This document shows positions 11,055-23,330 of a stretch of 64,000 bases of DNA, in pieces. How positions within the stretch are numbered: the stretch's first letter is position 1; the number at the start of each line of letters is the position of its first letter. Under the pieces are notes generated by a model. The model had not been told where the DNA came from. It searched no databases and worked only from the letters and a program-made list of their open reading frames with translations. This stretch comes from Berberis thunbergii (Eukaryota; Streptophyta; Magnoliopsida; Ranunculales; Berberidaceae). The stretch is taken from contig QNQO01000527.1 of assembly GCA_003290165.1 (NCBI GenBank), positions 372,001 through 436,000 of the forward strand. Reading direction: 5' to 3'. Both the position numbers and the translations under genes were made by a program.

Positions 11055-11830
11055 CTAACATTGTTCCACGATTGGAACCTCCACTATGTTTGGCACATCA
11101 TTAGCTACTACCTTAACACTAGCAACGTTATCATCAACAGTAGGCTTCCTTGGAGTAATAATAAACTCCACTTGTTTCACATCATCATCACCTTCAATAG
11201 TTGTTGATAGAGACCAATTTATGAGAAAACATGTCGTTTCACATCGTCTACCCAAATTTCCTTACATAATTTAACATTGTATAACAAGCATTGTGTTCTC
11301 TCCAAAATGGTTTGGTTCATACGTTCTGCTACCCCATCCTAATAAGGATTGCCTTTCACAACAAAGTGTCTCTCGATTCTTTCTTTTTTGTGAAGTTTTT
11401 CTAAAGGGTCATAAGTGCATTGACCTCTACTGTCTGATATGATCATCTTTATGACTCTACATATTTGTTTTTAAAACGTACCTTCCACTTATAAACAATT
11501 TGGCGACTTCTAATTTTTACTTCATATATGGCGTACAACCAAACCCTCCACAAAATGTCATCGACAAATGTCACAGAAAACATCACACCCCCTTAGATAC
11601 AACTCTTGAGGGAACCCAAACATTTGAATTGATGTAATCTAAAACTCTATTACAACAATGAACTATTGTACCAAACTTCATTATACATTGCTTAAGAAAG
11701 ACATAATGCACATTGAAATCCAACGCTGTAGTATTTTCTCCACCAAGTAAACCTTTACTAAGATTTGCATCCATTTTTCGCTCATGTGTCATGGTCGCAT
11801 GTGCTACAACCATGTAGAATTAAATTTTCA
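11055..11830 (-). pseudogene. Copia integrase and linker
   Basis: The minus strand reads LDYINSNVWVPSRVVSKGV (the LxxIHxDxWGP block of the integrase core). The glutamate block (VAERMNQTILE-like) comes later, with frameshifts, and then an acidic linker at 11055-11255 before RT. Confidence 0.65.
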
Positions 11831-12005
11831 TTCATTAATTTGGAAAACGAATGCCTCACTTGTAATCACATTCCCATCATGGATATACAAATTCTCATAT
11901 CTTTTGCCTACCACCACAGAAGGTCCACATATAATACCTTAGAATCCCACATTCTTTCCTTAATTTATACCCATTATATTATAAAGCACCAAACTAAATT
12001 ACATT
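11831..12005 (-). pseudogene. Copia GAG-pre-integrase fragment
   Basis: Minus-strand reading resumes with an ISLGAL-like block and continues to the HMRPxHMSEK region (usual form HxRLGHxSE). The first bases abut the gypsy LTR at 12006; the preceding residues of the same domain lie at 23164. Confidence 0.6.
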
Positions 12006-12697
12006 TGATGATACACCAAAACAGTCTCTCGTCAACACCATACACGTGTCATGATGATCTCGAGAAATAATAGGTCCAAGAGTGAGCCCAACACTGATCC
12101 AGCCCGAGCGGTTCCAAGCCCTCACAATGCAGTCCGCCAGATGGACACAAATCATTATAGGCTAAGCCCACGCATCACACAACTATCCTCAATACTCGTA
12201 AGCTCTGCTAAGGCAAGCATCTCGATGATCAACTTTGGATAAGCAAGACATCAACACTTTTCTTCCAACAAGGAAGCAAATACCAGAGTATACGTCGTAC
12301 ATGAAAACTTTTATCTATGGACTACTCGTTGATTTGGAACTATCTCCCACATATCTAGGAGCACAAGGCTAATAGGGAAGCTTCCCTTCACAACACAACT
12401 TCTAATTAGATAAGGATCTCCACGAAGATCTTCTTCCCTAAACTACGCCACCGATGGCCTAGTCAAACTAGGACTCCAGTACTATAAATAAGACACAAGG
12501 TTGGTAAGCTGAAGTACACTAAAAATTCCATGTTTATAGCATTACGCCTTCCTAAGATCCCTTTCTAACTTTAGCATTGGAGTGTCATCGGCCACCACAA
12601 CGGTAGTTCGTGGCTCACGTGCGTTCCTTGTGCAGGTCAGCAAGTTTGCAGGTTTGCAGGTCAAGGTCAAAACAGGGAGCGAAAATTGACTACTTCA
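12006..12697 (+). repeat. 5' LTR of the gypsy element
   Basis: 692 bp starting TGATGATACACC and ending near CTACTTCA; aligned to the 3' copy at 22468-23158. It contains a TATA box (TATAAATA, 12483-12490), so it could carry its own promoter. Confidence 0.85.
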
Positions 12698-12701
12698 TTT
12701 T

Positions 12702-12720
12702 TGGCACCGTCCGTGGGGAC
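12702..12720 (+). promoter_or_regulatory. Gypsy primer-binding site
   Basis: TGGCACCGTCCGTGGGGAC lies four bases after the LTR. It resembles the TGGCGCCGT-type sites of plant Tat/Athila gypsy elements with a substitution. The exact primer tRNA cannot be decided from sight. Confidence 0.65.
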
Positions 12721-12997
12721 GGCGAAGTTCCTAACCAATTACTAGCACCATCTCTCTTCAGAATACGAGAAGATGGTGACCACGAGATCACACAACAATG
12801 GAGAACAAGGGGACACGCCAAATGCTCAGACTGGCGCCATACCACCGCTCTTTACGGTGCTAGTGACACACAGATAACAGGCTCACACCCCCCGTCGGCA
12901 ACAAAAACGACATACCCCAAGATAGATTTGTTGTTGTCACAATAACAGAAAATCGCCAAAGCATTAAAGGCTCTCATACAACAGAACCTCGACCAAC

Positions 12998-14065
12998 CAA
13001 TGAAAATCAGGAGTAGTACAAGCCCCCATTTTTGGAAGACAACAAGGAGCAAGCACAGGAGAGTCAAGCCCCTGCTACTTCTCATTGGACTAGTCTGACC
13101 TTCAAGGTAGACAGGCACGCCTCGCAAAACCCCTTTCCGCCGAGGGGCTCACGACCCAGACTTGTTATACCACTTCTTTGTTCCGTTCGTGGACCTTATC
13201 CTGAACAAGGCTCTTCCAAAGAAGTTCACGCCGCCAAAGCTCAATTTCTATGACAAGACCACCGACCCATTCAATCACTTGCGCTATTACCAGCATGTAA
13301 TGGCACAGAAAGAAGATTTCGAGTCGGTGATGTGTAGAACATTCCTTACAAGTCTAAAGAAGTAACCACTCACTTGATTCCACAACCTCCTGCCAAAATT
13401 GATTGACTCATTCAAAACCCTGGCGAAGGAATTCCTGACGCGCTTTGTTAGAAGTCAGCATGTCCGTAAAGGCCCACACTACATACTCTCTTTGAGGCAG
13501 AATCTAATAAAACGCTAAGAGAGTATATCACGCACTTCAATGACGAGTTGATGCTCATTGAAGGCTACAGTGACGACGCAACCGTGATGGCTTTTACCAC
13601 GAGACTAAGAGAGGGAAATTTTTATGACTTCCTCACTTTGGAACCCCCTCTACATATGGTAGAACACTTGAAGGGTGCCCAGAGATACATCACCCAGGAA
13701 GAGATGTTAACAATGAAAAAAGAAATCGAAGTTGTGAACAAGCCTTCCGTTCCTAGGGACAGGAAGGAGGGAAGAAGGTGAGAGGACAAAGAAAGGAACA
13801 AGCGAAAGTGCAACGACAACAGGTCATGCCCAAGCCGAGCCAGGCCAAAGAAAGCTTCCAACTACGTTGGATCTAGATCCATGACCCCCCTCAATTCTAG
13901 CTTATCGGGCGTCCTGAATTCCATGAAAATTGAAAAGATCTAAAGTGGCCCCCAAAGCAACGCGGAGACCCCTCCAAACGTAACAACAAGTATTGCTCAT
14001 ACCACAAGGATGGTGGCCACGACACCAATGACTGCAAGAGTTTAAGGTATGATATCGAATACTAG
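12998..14065 (+). pseudogene. Gypsy gag
   Basis: The retrotransposon-gag domain is readable in pieces: FTPPKLNFYDKTTDPFNHLRYY, then KLIDSFKTLAKEFLTRFV and LMLIEGYSDDATVMAFTTRL with the following KGAQRYITQEEM. A CCHC-like knuckle CSYHKDGGHDTNDC lies near 13990-14035. The second cysteine is replaced by histidine, as is common in Tat gag. A stop at about 13365 and frameshifts break it. Gag would form the virus-like particle in the cytoplasm. Confidence 0.75.
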
Positions 14066-14228
14066 ATCCGCAACATCAAGCTAAAGGAATTCCTGGGTTC
14101 AAAAAAGCGACAAGACCGACCCAGGGACAAGGAAGAGGTGGTCAAGGAGATTGAGAAGAAAACTTCGGGCATAATGTATGTCCTTCATGGAGTCAGATCA
14201 GATGAAGACCAGTTAAACAGACCCGCAA

Positions 14229-14786
14229 GTGGACTCTACTGAAGATGCAGATGCAGACGCAGCCCGCAGACGAGGACATATGCGTATATTACTCGAGAGT
14301 GCAAAGCCTCATCCCCACCTTAATCTTCACAGACAGGACCTCGAGGGCGCCCGTGCACCACACAATGACGCTCTCGACATTTCAGTATCTATCGCAAGGT
14401 GGGAAGTGGAGAGGGCCCTGGTGGATATGAGAAGCTCCCTCAACGTTCTGTTCTACAACGCATTCTGCAGTATGGACCTCAATGAGGAGAACCTGACATC
14501 CTTAGATTACCCCCTGATTGGATTCAACGGGGAGAAATGCTTCTCGATCAGGTTAGCAGTGGCGGCAAGAGAGCCACAACTAAGAAAAGTCTTATTCTTG
14601 GACTTGATGGTGGTGGACGCACTGTCTACCGATAACCTCATCCTGGGTATATTGTGCCTTCACCAGATGGAAGCATTGGTCTCCACCCTTCACCAGTGCG
14701 TCAAGTATAGCGCTAACCATTCGAAAGGAACAATACGTGGGGATCAACCAACGACACGAGACTACTATTATGCTGCACTCAAGTAG
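14229..14786 (+). pseudogene. Gypsy aspartic protease region
   Basis: An open frame of 185 codons matches the Tat protease region: HNDALDISVSIARWEVERAL, then VDMRSSLNVLFYNAF where the family has VDxGSSxDILF, then LIGFNGE and FLVVDA-like LDLMVVDALS followed by ILG. The catalytic D-x-G is altered (DMRSS), so the enzyme should be inactive even though the frame is open. Confidence 0.7.
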
Positions 14787-16640
14787 ATAGAATGTTCCCA
14801 GTTCCAACTGGGGCCCACAAGACAAGTTGAACAGAAGCCAGACCTAGTAACTATGGAAGAGTCATTCCACTCACACGGAGATAAAACCCAACAGCGGTGG
14901 CTCAACTTAGAAATGAAGAACCTTCAAATATATATCATAGAAGCAATCATCTCTTCAACCCAACAAAGTGGAGAGGTCATTACAGACGGGAGAACAACAC
15001 CAGAAGAAAACTCTCTCGCAAGGTTTACTTTTCAATAACCTCAACGGTGTCAGCGAAGCTTGGCAGTTCGCTGAAGGTACTAACGATCCAAAAGGGTCAT
15101 GCAAATTCACTTCAGGGCCTGGTCGACCTCTATCCGCCAACAATTAGTCTATTCAGTTGTTTAGTTACCTTTCCATAGACAATGTAGAGTTTTAATTCTT
15201 AGGAGCTTATGTGATTTGCAATCATTTAATAAATAAAATATAATTGCACAAACACACTCTGTTGATTACTGGAAAAATGTAGCAACGATTGCCCAAGACG
15301 GGTACAAAATACTACAAACTACAAGCATCCGAATCTAATGCGACATACGGTAAAGACTCGCTTAAACAGTCTGACTTTAGAAGAAGACTCAGAAGCGACA
15401 GCAAAGGTAGCCAAAGTAGACTCCGCTCAGCAACTCCTCCGAAGAATATGTCCCATGATCAAGGGCAAATGTGCAAAAAGGGGTTGAAAGATAAGCACAA
15501 CTAATTGCTCCACCAAATCACCCTTAAAAATGGCCCGCCAACAACAATGTAGACCACGCGACGAGCTGTAGACATCTTTAATCCGACATCCGACCTCCTG
15601 AAAAAGGTAGAAGAGGACAAGCAAAGATGGCCGCAAGCAACGAGGCAGTTAAGGTCTCATAGTGCTGCCAAGCGAGGACATTTTCCCCATGCGCGATACT
15701 CAAGGTGACTCAGAGATACCACCCCGTAAAGCAATGACGCATTTGCCAACACTTCAATCAACCCTAAGCTTTTCGTAGGGAGTGTCTCTCGACAGGCAGA
15801 GTGGCACAAGGTAACACCAAAACGTTGGCAAATAAACGACAAACTAGTCCCTTGGGAGGGAGTCCGTAACTCTTCTTCACAATATGAGAAGAAATTGCAA
15901 GGTCTCAACAAACCAATTGGGTGCTCACCCAGAGCAGGTGACCACGCATAACAGCAAGTCTTATCATGACTCATCGGTGCAAATGTTAGAACATTTGAAG
16001 ACTCCAACATTGGAAATCTCCCTTCAGCCTATGGAAAACCCAAAGCTTGTTCTTTGAGTAAGAGCATCTGAGGAGGTGCGCTCTGTGGAAGATGATGCCT
16101 ACAATGATGAAGAAACACCAATATATAGACAGTGTGGTTCACCAATTGATAGGCGCTTCAACATTGATTGTCAACATTTAATACCGTATGGAAAACGAGG
16201 AGACGACGATTCCCAAGGGAAATGCACAGGACCACATTCTTCCAATTAATGATGTTGCACACACCGCCATTAATTAGGGGCGTGTAACTGATGCTCAACC
16301 GTCTCGGGATCTACTCCATACACATGTCACCATGCAATCTACGTTGTGCATGTAGTGTCTTGATCCTACGCCAAACCCTAGCTCTTCCTCTATGGGTCCA
16401 TGGGCTCAGTCCACAACGATATTCTACCACATGCCTGACACGAGCATTAGAAACCCTAGTCAATTTTGATACACGGATCACACCTGCATATCACCAACTG
16501 ATTTAAAGTACTTTTGTCTCTTCAAAGGGAAACTTGTATGCATGATGCACTCTGCCCGTGGATGTAGGTTTGCACGCCCACAACAGGCGGAGCCCCTACC
16601 TAAAGAGGAAAGCTTAGTTAGCTTCAGCTGATGACGATGA
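14787..16640 (+). other. Gypsy interior without recognisable polymerase
   Basis: RT, RNase H and integrase are expected here. None of their motifs (YVDD, RNase H acidic residues, HHCC finger, DDE) could be found in any frame. Short open frames exist but resemble nothing known to me. Either pol was deleted and unrelated sequence acquired, or it is decayed beyond recognition. Confidence 0.5.
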
Positions 16641-17500
16641 CTTCTGGTTCATTTTGACGTCTAATCCACCCTGTGCGGATGTCGATGGTTTAGGAAGTGA
16701 GAGTCTAATCATCACTATTACGCTTGGTGATGATGACGACTCGCCAGGGACCGTTGCCCCCTTCGCAGACAATGGAAGCCAAACCCGATCAGGTAAGCCT
16801 AGTCAGTGACAATTGACAACGACAACTTCTGGTCAAAGCCCAAACCTGTAGCCCGCTGCGCGCGGTTGTAGATGGTTTGGAAGGTGGGAGCCCAGTCAGT
16901 TACGACTGATATTGACGATTTGTCACGGGACCACTGCTATTCTACAAACCATGGTCGCCATATTACCAACCCTAAGACTTGTAGCTCGTTCCGCGCTGAT
17001 TTAGATGGTTTTGAAGGTGGGAGCCTAGTCAGTCCCGAACTGATTCCAACGGCTGGCCATGAGACCACTACTCTTCTATAGACCATGCATGATCACGGAA
17101 AAATCCCAAATTCATAGCTCGATGCAACGGGTGTAGATGATTTGGAAGGTGGGAGCCAAGTCAGTCCTGAATTGATGCCGACAGCTTGCCACGGGACCAA
17201 TGCTCTTTTACAAACCATGGTCACCAAATCCCCTCATCCCAAACTTGTAGCCTGCTCACGGGTGTAAATGGTTTGGAAGGTGGGAGCATAGTCAATCCCG
17301 AACTGATGTCGACGGCTTAACACAGGATCATCGCTATTGAACAAACCATGATCGTTGAATTCTCACATCCCAAACATGTAATACGCTCTGCATCGGTATA
17401 AAAGGTTTGAAAGGTGGGAGCCAGTCAACCCCCCCGACTGATGTCAACGATTTGCCATGAGACCACCGCTCCCTTTATAAAATGTGGTTGCCGAAATAAA
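16641..17500 (+). repeat. Tandem array of about 132-bp units (array 1)
   Basis: The phrase GGAAGGTGGGAGC recurs at 16879, 17012, 17144, 17275 and 17409 (spacing 131-134 bp). Each is followed by an AGTCAG...CTGATG...GGGACCA...CCATGG pattern. About five to six diverged copies. Confidence 0.8.
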
Positions 17501-18807
17501 TCACAGCTCAGGAAGCGTCTTCACACTCATGCAAACTGACATTCTATTATCAGCAATGGCCACTGACGCAGACCAAAAAATCAACCCGCTGTCGCGCAGA
17601 CGAACGCTATATGGAATGTCAACTCGGCTTGCAAAACCTGACTCAAGACAAGTGCTCTAGCTAAAAAACAACACATGTGCTCGGCTATCACAACTCACTC
17701 ATGACAGTAGCCGCAACCGACAGTCAGATATGCAACATAAGTCTCCAAAGGCTTACCTAGAGGATGAGGTATGACCTGGGTAGCGCAGCCCACTGCCAAA
17801 CCATCCGCGGAAAACTGACTATTGGATGTAACCGAGCGATAATGACTCTAAGATCTCACAAAAAAACAAGTCAGAATCATTTGCGACATTAATGATCAAA
17901 CTCTCAACAGCAAACAAACCACTCGGCTTCCTAATAACCCAACCAGATATGTGTCAAAGTTAAACGACAAGGCAAAATGGAATACAGGGAGACCGAACAC
18001 AATGCGGGTAAACGATGTATTCAAGATAAACATGTTTTCATTAACAGTTGAAATAAAAAGTACAAGTGTACAAAGTCTATTCCTCTTCAGAAGGGGGTAC
18101 AAATATGGGATAACTAAACCTAACAAAGGAAGGAGCAGGAGTTGCATCCGTACGCTCCCCAATCTTAGCATCATGAGAGATCGCCCTCTTCTTTCGAAGA
18201 TGTAAAAACCACTCCGAAGTTTGCGTAAGACATCTTCTTATAATATGCAAGGTCCCATTCCGAATGTTATTTTTTCATCAGTGCAAGCAACACTAATCTC
18301 CCATGCACGACCCAATGGAATTCACACTTGCCATGCGCCTTGAGAAGCTCTTCCTCACGCACTTTCACTTCAACAAGTTCACGTTCGAACAGCTCCAGCT
18401 TCCCAGTCAGCACATCAACTTGAGACTGCTCCATAGCAAGGCTGCTCTTAATTGCGCTGAGCTCATGTTGCTATAAAAAGAAGTTGGTCTTCAGCCTTCC
18501 TCGCTACCCGAGCACTGAATTCCATGTCGGCCTTTAACTGTTGTCTCTAGGCAACCCATTCAGCATCTTTCATGGATTTCTCCTTAGCAAAATACCGCAA
18601 CTCAGAGCGCATCTTAGCCGCAACTTCTTGCGCAACCTCCAGATGATTTCTGCATAGTAGAGAAGACACGTTCCATGGTGTACACCATCTCATGAGCCGC
18701 CACAACTTTCTTCCCAGCAATGGCCACCTGGCTCAAATGAGACATCCCCAGCATAAGTTGCTTCAAACCCTTGTCCATACACCCTTCTAGTGTATCTTCC
18801 TTGAGCT
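17153..18807 (+). repeat. Copy A of a 1.67 kb tandem duplication
   Basis: Aligns with 18821-20660 at an offset of 1668 bases. It includes the last array units and the antisense ORF's 3' part. Copy A lacks about 190 bp present in copy B (gap near 18650). Confidence 0.75.
17896..18807 (-). pseudogene. Duplicated, decayed 3' part of the antisense ORF
   Basis: Minus-strand sequence parallel to 19768-20660, with more stops and an internal deletion. A remnant of the coiled-coil coding region created by the tandem duplication. Confidence 0.55.
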
Positions 18808-18820
18808 TCGGAGCCGGAAG

Positions 18821-20660
18821 CCTAGTTAGCCTCTAACTGATGCCGACAGGTTTCCATGGGACCACTGCTCTTCTACAGACCATGGTTGCCAAATCCCTTT
18901 TTCCCAAACCTGTAGCCTACTCCACGCGGATGTAAATGGGTTGGAAGGTGGGAGCGTAGTTAATCCTGAACTGATGTCGATGGCTCGCCACAGGATCATC
19001 GCTCTTGAATAGACCATGATCGCAGAATTCTCACATCCCAAACCTGTAATCTGCTCTTCATGGGTATAGATGGTTTGGAAGGTGGGAGACTAGTAAGCCC
19101 CGACTGATGTCAATGGCTTGCCATGCGACCACCGCTCCCTTTCAAAACAACGATCGCCAAAATAAATCACAGCTCAAACAACATCTTCACGCTCACGCAG
19201 GATGACATTTTATTATCAGCAATGGCCACTGACGCCGACCTAAAAATCAACCCGCTGACGCGTGGACGAACGCTACATGGAATGTCATCTATAGCTTGTG
19301 AAACCTGACTCGGGACAAACGCTCTAGCTAAAAAATAATGCATGTGCTCGGCTACCACAGTTCACTCATGCCAGCAGCCGTAACCAATAGTCATAAATGC
19401 AACTTAAGTCTCCAAAGGCTTACCTAGAGGATGAGCTACGACCTGGGTAGCTTAGCCTAGTGCCAAACCATCCGCAGAACACCCACTATTGGATGTAACC
19501 AAGCAATAATGAATCTAAAACCTCACAGAAGAACATGTCAAAATCATTCGCGATGTTAATGGTCAAACTCTCAACAACATACATATCACTCGGCTTCCTG
19601 TTAACCCAACCAGACCCGTGTCAAAGTAAAACGACAAGGCAAAATGGAAAGCGCGTGACACGGGGACCAAACACAATGCAGGTACAAGATGTACTCAAGA
19701 TAAACCTGTTTTCATTAACAGTTGAAACAAAAAGTACAAGTGTACAAAGTCTAATCTTTAGAAGGGTTTACAGATACGATGAACTAAGCTTAACAGGGGA
19801 AGGAACAGGAGTTGCGTCTGTATGCGCCTCAATCTGAGTGTCATGATCCGGATCGCCCTTTTTTTTCGATGATGCAGAGACCACTCCAAAGTATGTGTAA
19901 GAAATCTTCTTATAATATGTAAGGTCCCATTCTGGATGTTCTTCCTTCATCAGCGCTAGTAGTTCTAATCTCTCATGCACAACCTAGCAGAATTCACACT
20001 TGACCTGCTCCTTGAGAAGTTCTTTCTCAAGCACTTTTACTTCAACAAATTCACGCTCCAACAGCTTCAGCTTGCCAGTCAGCGCATCAACTTGAGACTG
20101 CTCCGTAGCCAGGGTACTCTTAACTGCGTTGAGCTCATGTTGCTCCAAAAGAAGTTGGTCTTCAGCCTTCCTCGCTACCCGAGCATTGAATTCCATGCCA
20201 GCCTCTAACTGTTGTCTCTGGGCAACCCATTCAACCTCCTTTGTGGAGTTCTCCTCAACAAAAGATCGCAACTCAGAGCGCATCTTAGCCACAACTTCCT
20301 GTGCAACCTCCAAATCATGGTGGATCACATCCAATTCGTGATTGAATTTGTCCCTTGCGGACACCTCCTCTGCCAAATCAGACTCAAAGGCTTCCACACA
20401 AACCCTCTGAGTCTCAGCGACAACGGCTAAGTGTTCTAGCCTCCTCTCATCAATCTGCTTTCACAGCAGCTCAATTTCAAAAAGCGCATTAGAATACAAC
20501 TTCTGCATAATCGAAAATACACATTCCATGGTGTACACCCTCTCACAAGTCGCCCAAACTTCCATCCCAGCAACGACCACCTGGCTCAAATGAGACATCC
20601 CCAGCATATGGTGTTTCACCTTGTCCATAAACCCTTCCAGCGTAACATCTTTGAGCTTCG
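18821..20660 (+). repeat. Copy B of the 1.67 kb duplication (with array 2)
   Basis: Starts with further 132-bp units (GGAAGGTGGGAGC at 18943 and 19077), then repeats the sequence of copy A. Its antisense reading is better preserved than that of copy A. Confidence 0.75.
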
Positions 20661-22204
20661 GAGCATGGTTTATTAGCCAACTGTAGTGCCTACTTATGTG
20701 CTTCTTTGAAGCATAGTCCACATCAATTTCCTGATGCCAAGCCTGGTTGTTCATAGTCACTATGTTCGGAGCAAACAAACTTATCCGTGCATCCGGATGG
20801 AGCTCTTCCGAACGCAGAATTATGCCAGCACCACCCTTTGTAGTCACCACTGCACCCAGGCCCTCATCCACGACCTTCCCTTTGTCACTAGCAGCAACCT
20901 TTTATTGCGAGAAGGCTTAGCGGAATCAAAAGGAAGATAAGGAAGCGAATTGTCCACTCTGATATACGATCTAAAATGAGATGAGGAACAATGCAAACTA
21001 CAAGAAGGATGGCCCGCATTACCACATCCACTGTCGAATGACCTATTAGCAAAATTATTAAACTCCGGGATCTCAGGCGAGTCCTCATCGGGAACCTCTA
21101 GTAGAACGGTTCTTGATTGGTCAACACAAGTAGAAGCCGCCACAACAGCCAGTATATGCTTCTCGCTCAAAGCTTCAGCCTGCTTGGTACTTAGATTTGA
21201 CACATTTTCAACCCTTGCTAATCACAGATGGTCTCTCTCCCAACCGGGTATTTCGGCCTCCACCTTGGCAGGCTGATCAAGTTCATACTCCTCCCTCACT
21301 GGAGCAGGCTCAGTCCTAGCGCAAGACCTCTTCGAATTTACAAAGGAGGCGAGTGTCTCAGAAAACCTATCTATATCCGACAAAATAGGAGCCTTACCTT
21401 TGGAGGCCTTCCTCTTTTTGGAAGGGGCTCCACTTTCAGACTTAACCTTCGACAGTCGATAAAGAGTGGAGGCCACATACCAGTTGGCCCACAAACTACT
21501 ATGGCCGAAGTTAGTAGGACATATAACGTCCCCCACACGCATCTTCGGCATGTCACGGAATGCCTTCATAGTGTTTTGCTCCTCTCAAGAAAGAGGAGTG
21601 GTGGGGAACCTCCCTACAAAGAAACGTGCATAATCAGTATACAACCGACGCAACAAAATCGAAGGGTAAAGCTATACTTACAAAGTGGCTTGAACTCTCG
21701 CTCTAGCGGATGACACTTGAACTTGAAGTACTTTGAATTCGAAGGAGCTAAAAAGAAGTACTTCAGCCAGAACTTGAAGTCATCCATCAACTTAGCGAAG
21801 CAAGTCAGCAACGTCATCTTACAAATGGCGTGATCATTCAGCCGAGGAAAAGTCAACAACTAGATCACCTGCGAAGTCATGCAGACGCCAACATCCCTCG
21901 TTCTGATCAAAATAAGAAGGATGATCCTGTACCCATTGGGTACCAACTAGGCAGAAGGGATTCCAAGAAGGCCCAAATCTCGTCAAAAACAAGAAAACGG
22001 ACTCTAGTTTGAAGTATTCCGCGGTGCAAACAGATGAACCCTTTCGGAGGAAGCATCGACGTCTGATCATCATTCAGAACATAGAATGGCAGGTTCTCTC
22101 GTCTTTCGAATTTTAGCAAGGTCCAACTCGAAAACCGACCTATATGTAAATAACTAAAGGCCCTTGGCTAGAAGCTCATCATCAAGATGGTTTTGGCGAG
22201 CCAT
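19768..22204 (-). pseudogene. Antisense ORF of the Tat-like element (coiled-coil protein)
   Basis: From an ATG at 22204 the minus strand carries one long coding region in several frames. An N-terminal globular part covers about 22204-21614, and a low-complexity Ser/Lys region (SKKRKASKGKAPILSDIDRF) lies at 21420. A long coiled coil at 20397-19984 is rich in Glu, Lys and Leu. Antisense ORFs of unknown function at this place are known in Tat elements and often labelled putative gypsy-type transposon protein. Frameshifts at about 21600, 21210, 20850 and 20430 make this copy unlikely to be functional. Confidence 0.6.
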
Positions 22205-22455
22205 GGAAAAGGTAAACAAGTTTTTAATCAAAAGACAAACATAGCAAAATCTCTAAAAGAAAAGAAATGGAAGAGTCAATCTCAGCAGAAAGAAAGATCT
22301 AAATAGGGATTGGTTTACCACCTCTTCCCCACTAAACCAATGCATACTTAATTAATGAAGCGTGCGGCTCAAGCAACAACTCAGACTAGATCATCATGAA
22401 CGGCGTATCTTTTCAAGAAATGACTTAGTAAACTGATGCGATGACCCATTAACTC

Positions 22456-22467
22456 GAGGGGAGTAGC
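22456..22467 (+). promoter_or_regulatory. Gypsy polypurine tract
   Basis: GAGGGGAGTAGC immediately before the 3' LTR start at 22468, in the expected position of the plus-strand primer. Confidence 0.65.
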
Positions 22468-23158
22468 TGATGATACACCAAAACGGTCTATCTTCAACAC
22501 TGTACATGTGTCAATTGTCATCGTGATCTCGAGAAATAATAGGCCCAAGCTGTCAGCCCAATGCTGATTCGGCCCGAGCGGTTTACCGCACAATGCAATC
22601 CACCAAATAGACCCAAATTATTACAGCCTGCTAAGCCCACGTGTCTCACAACTATCCTCAATACCCGTAAGCCCTGCTAAGGCAAGTATCTCGAGGATCA
22701 ACTAACGACATGCAAGACATCAACATTTTGCTTCCAACAAGGAAGCAAATACCAGAGTATACGTTATACATGGAAACTTCTATTTATGGACTACTATCTA
22801 ATTGGGAACTATCTCCCGCGTATCTAGTAGCACAAGGCTAATAGGGAAACTTTCCTTTATAGCACAACTCCTAATTAGATAAGGATCTCCATGAAGATCT
22901 TATTCGTTAAACTACACCACCGATGGCCTGGTTGAACTATGACTCCAACACTATAAATAAGACATGAGGCTGGTACGCTAAGGTATGCTACAAATTTCTT
23001 GTTTACAACATTACACCTTCCTCATATCCCTGTCTGAATTTAGCATCGGAGTGTCATCGGCCACCACAATGGTGTTTCGTGGCTCACGTGTATTCCTTGT
23101 GCAGGTCAGCATGTTTGCAGGTCAAGGTCAAAGTAGGGAGCAAAAATTGATTTCATCA
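22468..23158 (+). repeat. 3' LTR of the gypsy element
   Basis: 691 bp matching 12006-12697 with many substitutions and small indels, so the insertion is old. Conserved TATA box at 22952-22959. Confidence 0.85.
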
Positions 23159-23163
23159 ACAGT

Positions 23164-23330
23164 TTTACGCAAAATCAGACACATGTCTTATCTCGGTCAA
23201 AGCCCTAACAATTTTATCAAATATTTGAACCCAAAAAATATAACAACTTCAATAGTTTTGTAGGCAAAGTCACCCATCCAAACGTTTCTACATATTACAG
23301 ATCTGTACGAAGTGAACCGACATATATGAT
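23164..23330 (-). pseudogene. Copia protease fragment
   Basis: Minus-strand reading from the gag tail into a protease with a W-L-L start and a VRALTEIRHV-like block (usual VRTLTDVRHVPDF), decayed by stops. It stops at the gypsy insertion and the next residues of the same domain are at 12005. Confidence 0.6.

Larger units (their letters stand above)
12006..23158 (+). mobile_element. Ty3/gypsy Tat-like LTR retrotransposon, polymerase-less
   Basis: Two direct LTRs (12006-12697 and 22468-23158) are flanked by ACATT (12001-12005) and ACAGT (23159-23163), one mismatch. A primer-binding site follows the 5' LTR and a polypurine tract precedes the 3' LTR. Inside are gag, a protease remnant, a 1.8 kb stretch without recognisable RT or integrase, 132-bp tandem repeats, a 1.67 kb duplication and a long antisense reading region. 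Antisense ORFs and tandem repeats near the 3' LTR are known for the Tat lineage (Ogre, Retand, Grande types). Lacking pol, it would depend on another element. Confidence 0.85.

Noticed and set aside
21228..21713. 161-codon plus-strand frame
   Set aside because: Opposite strand of the antisense ORF in the Tat-like element; the minus strand gives the coherent coding pattern.
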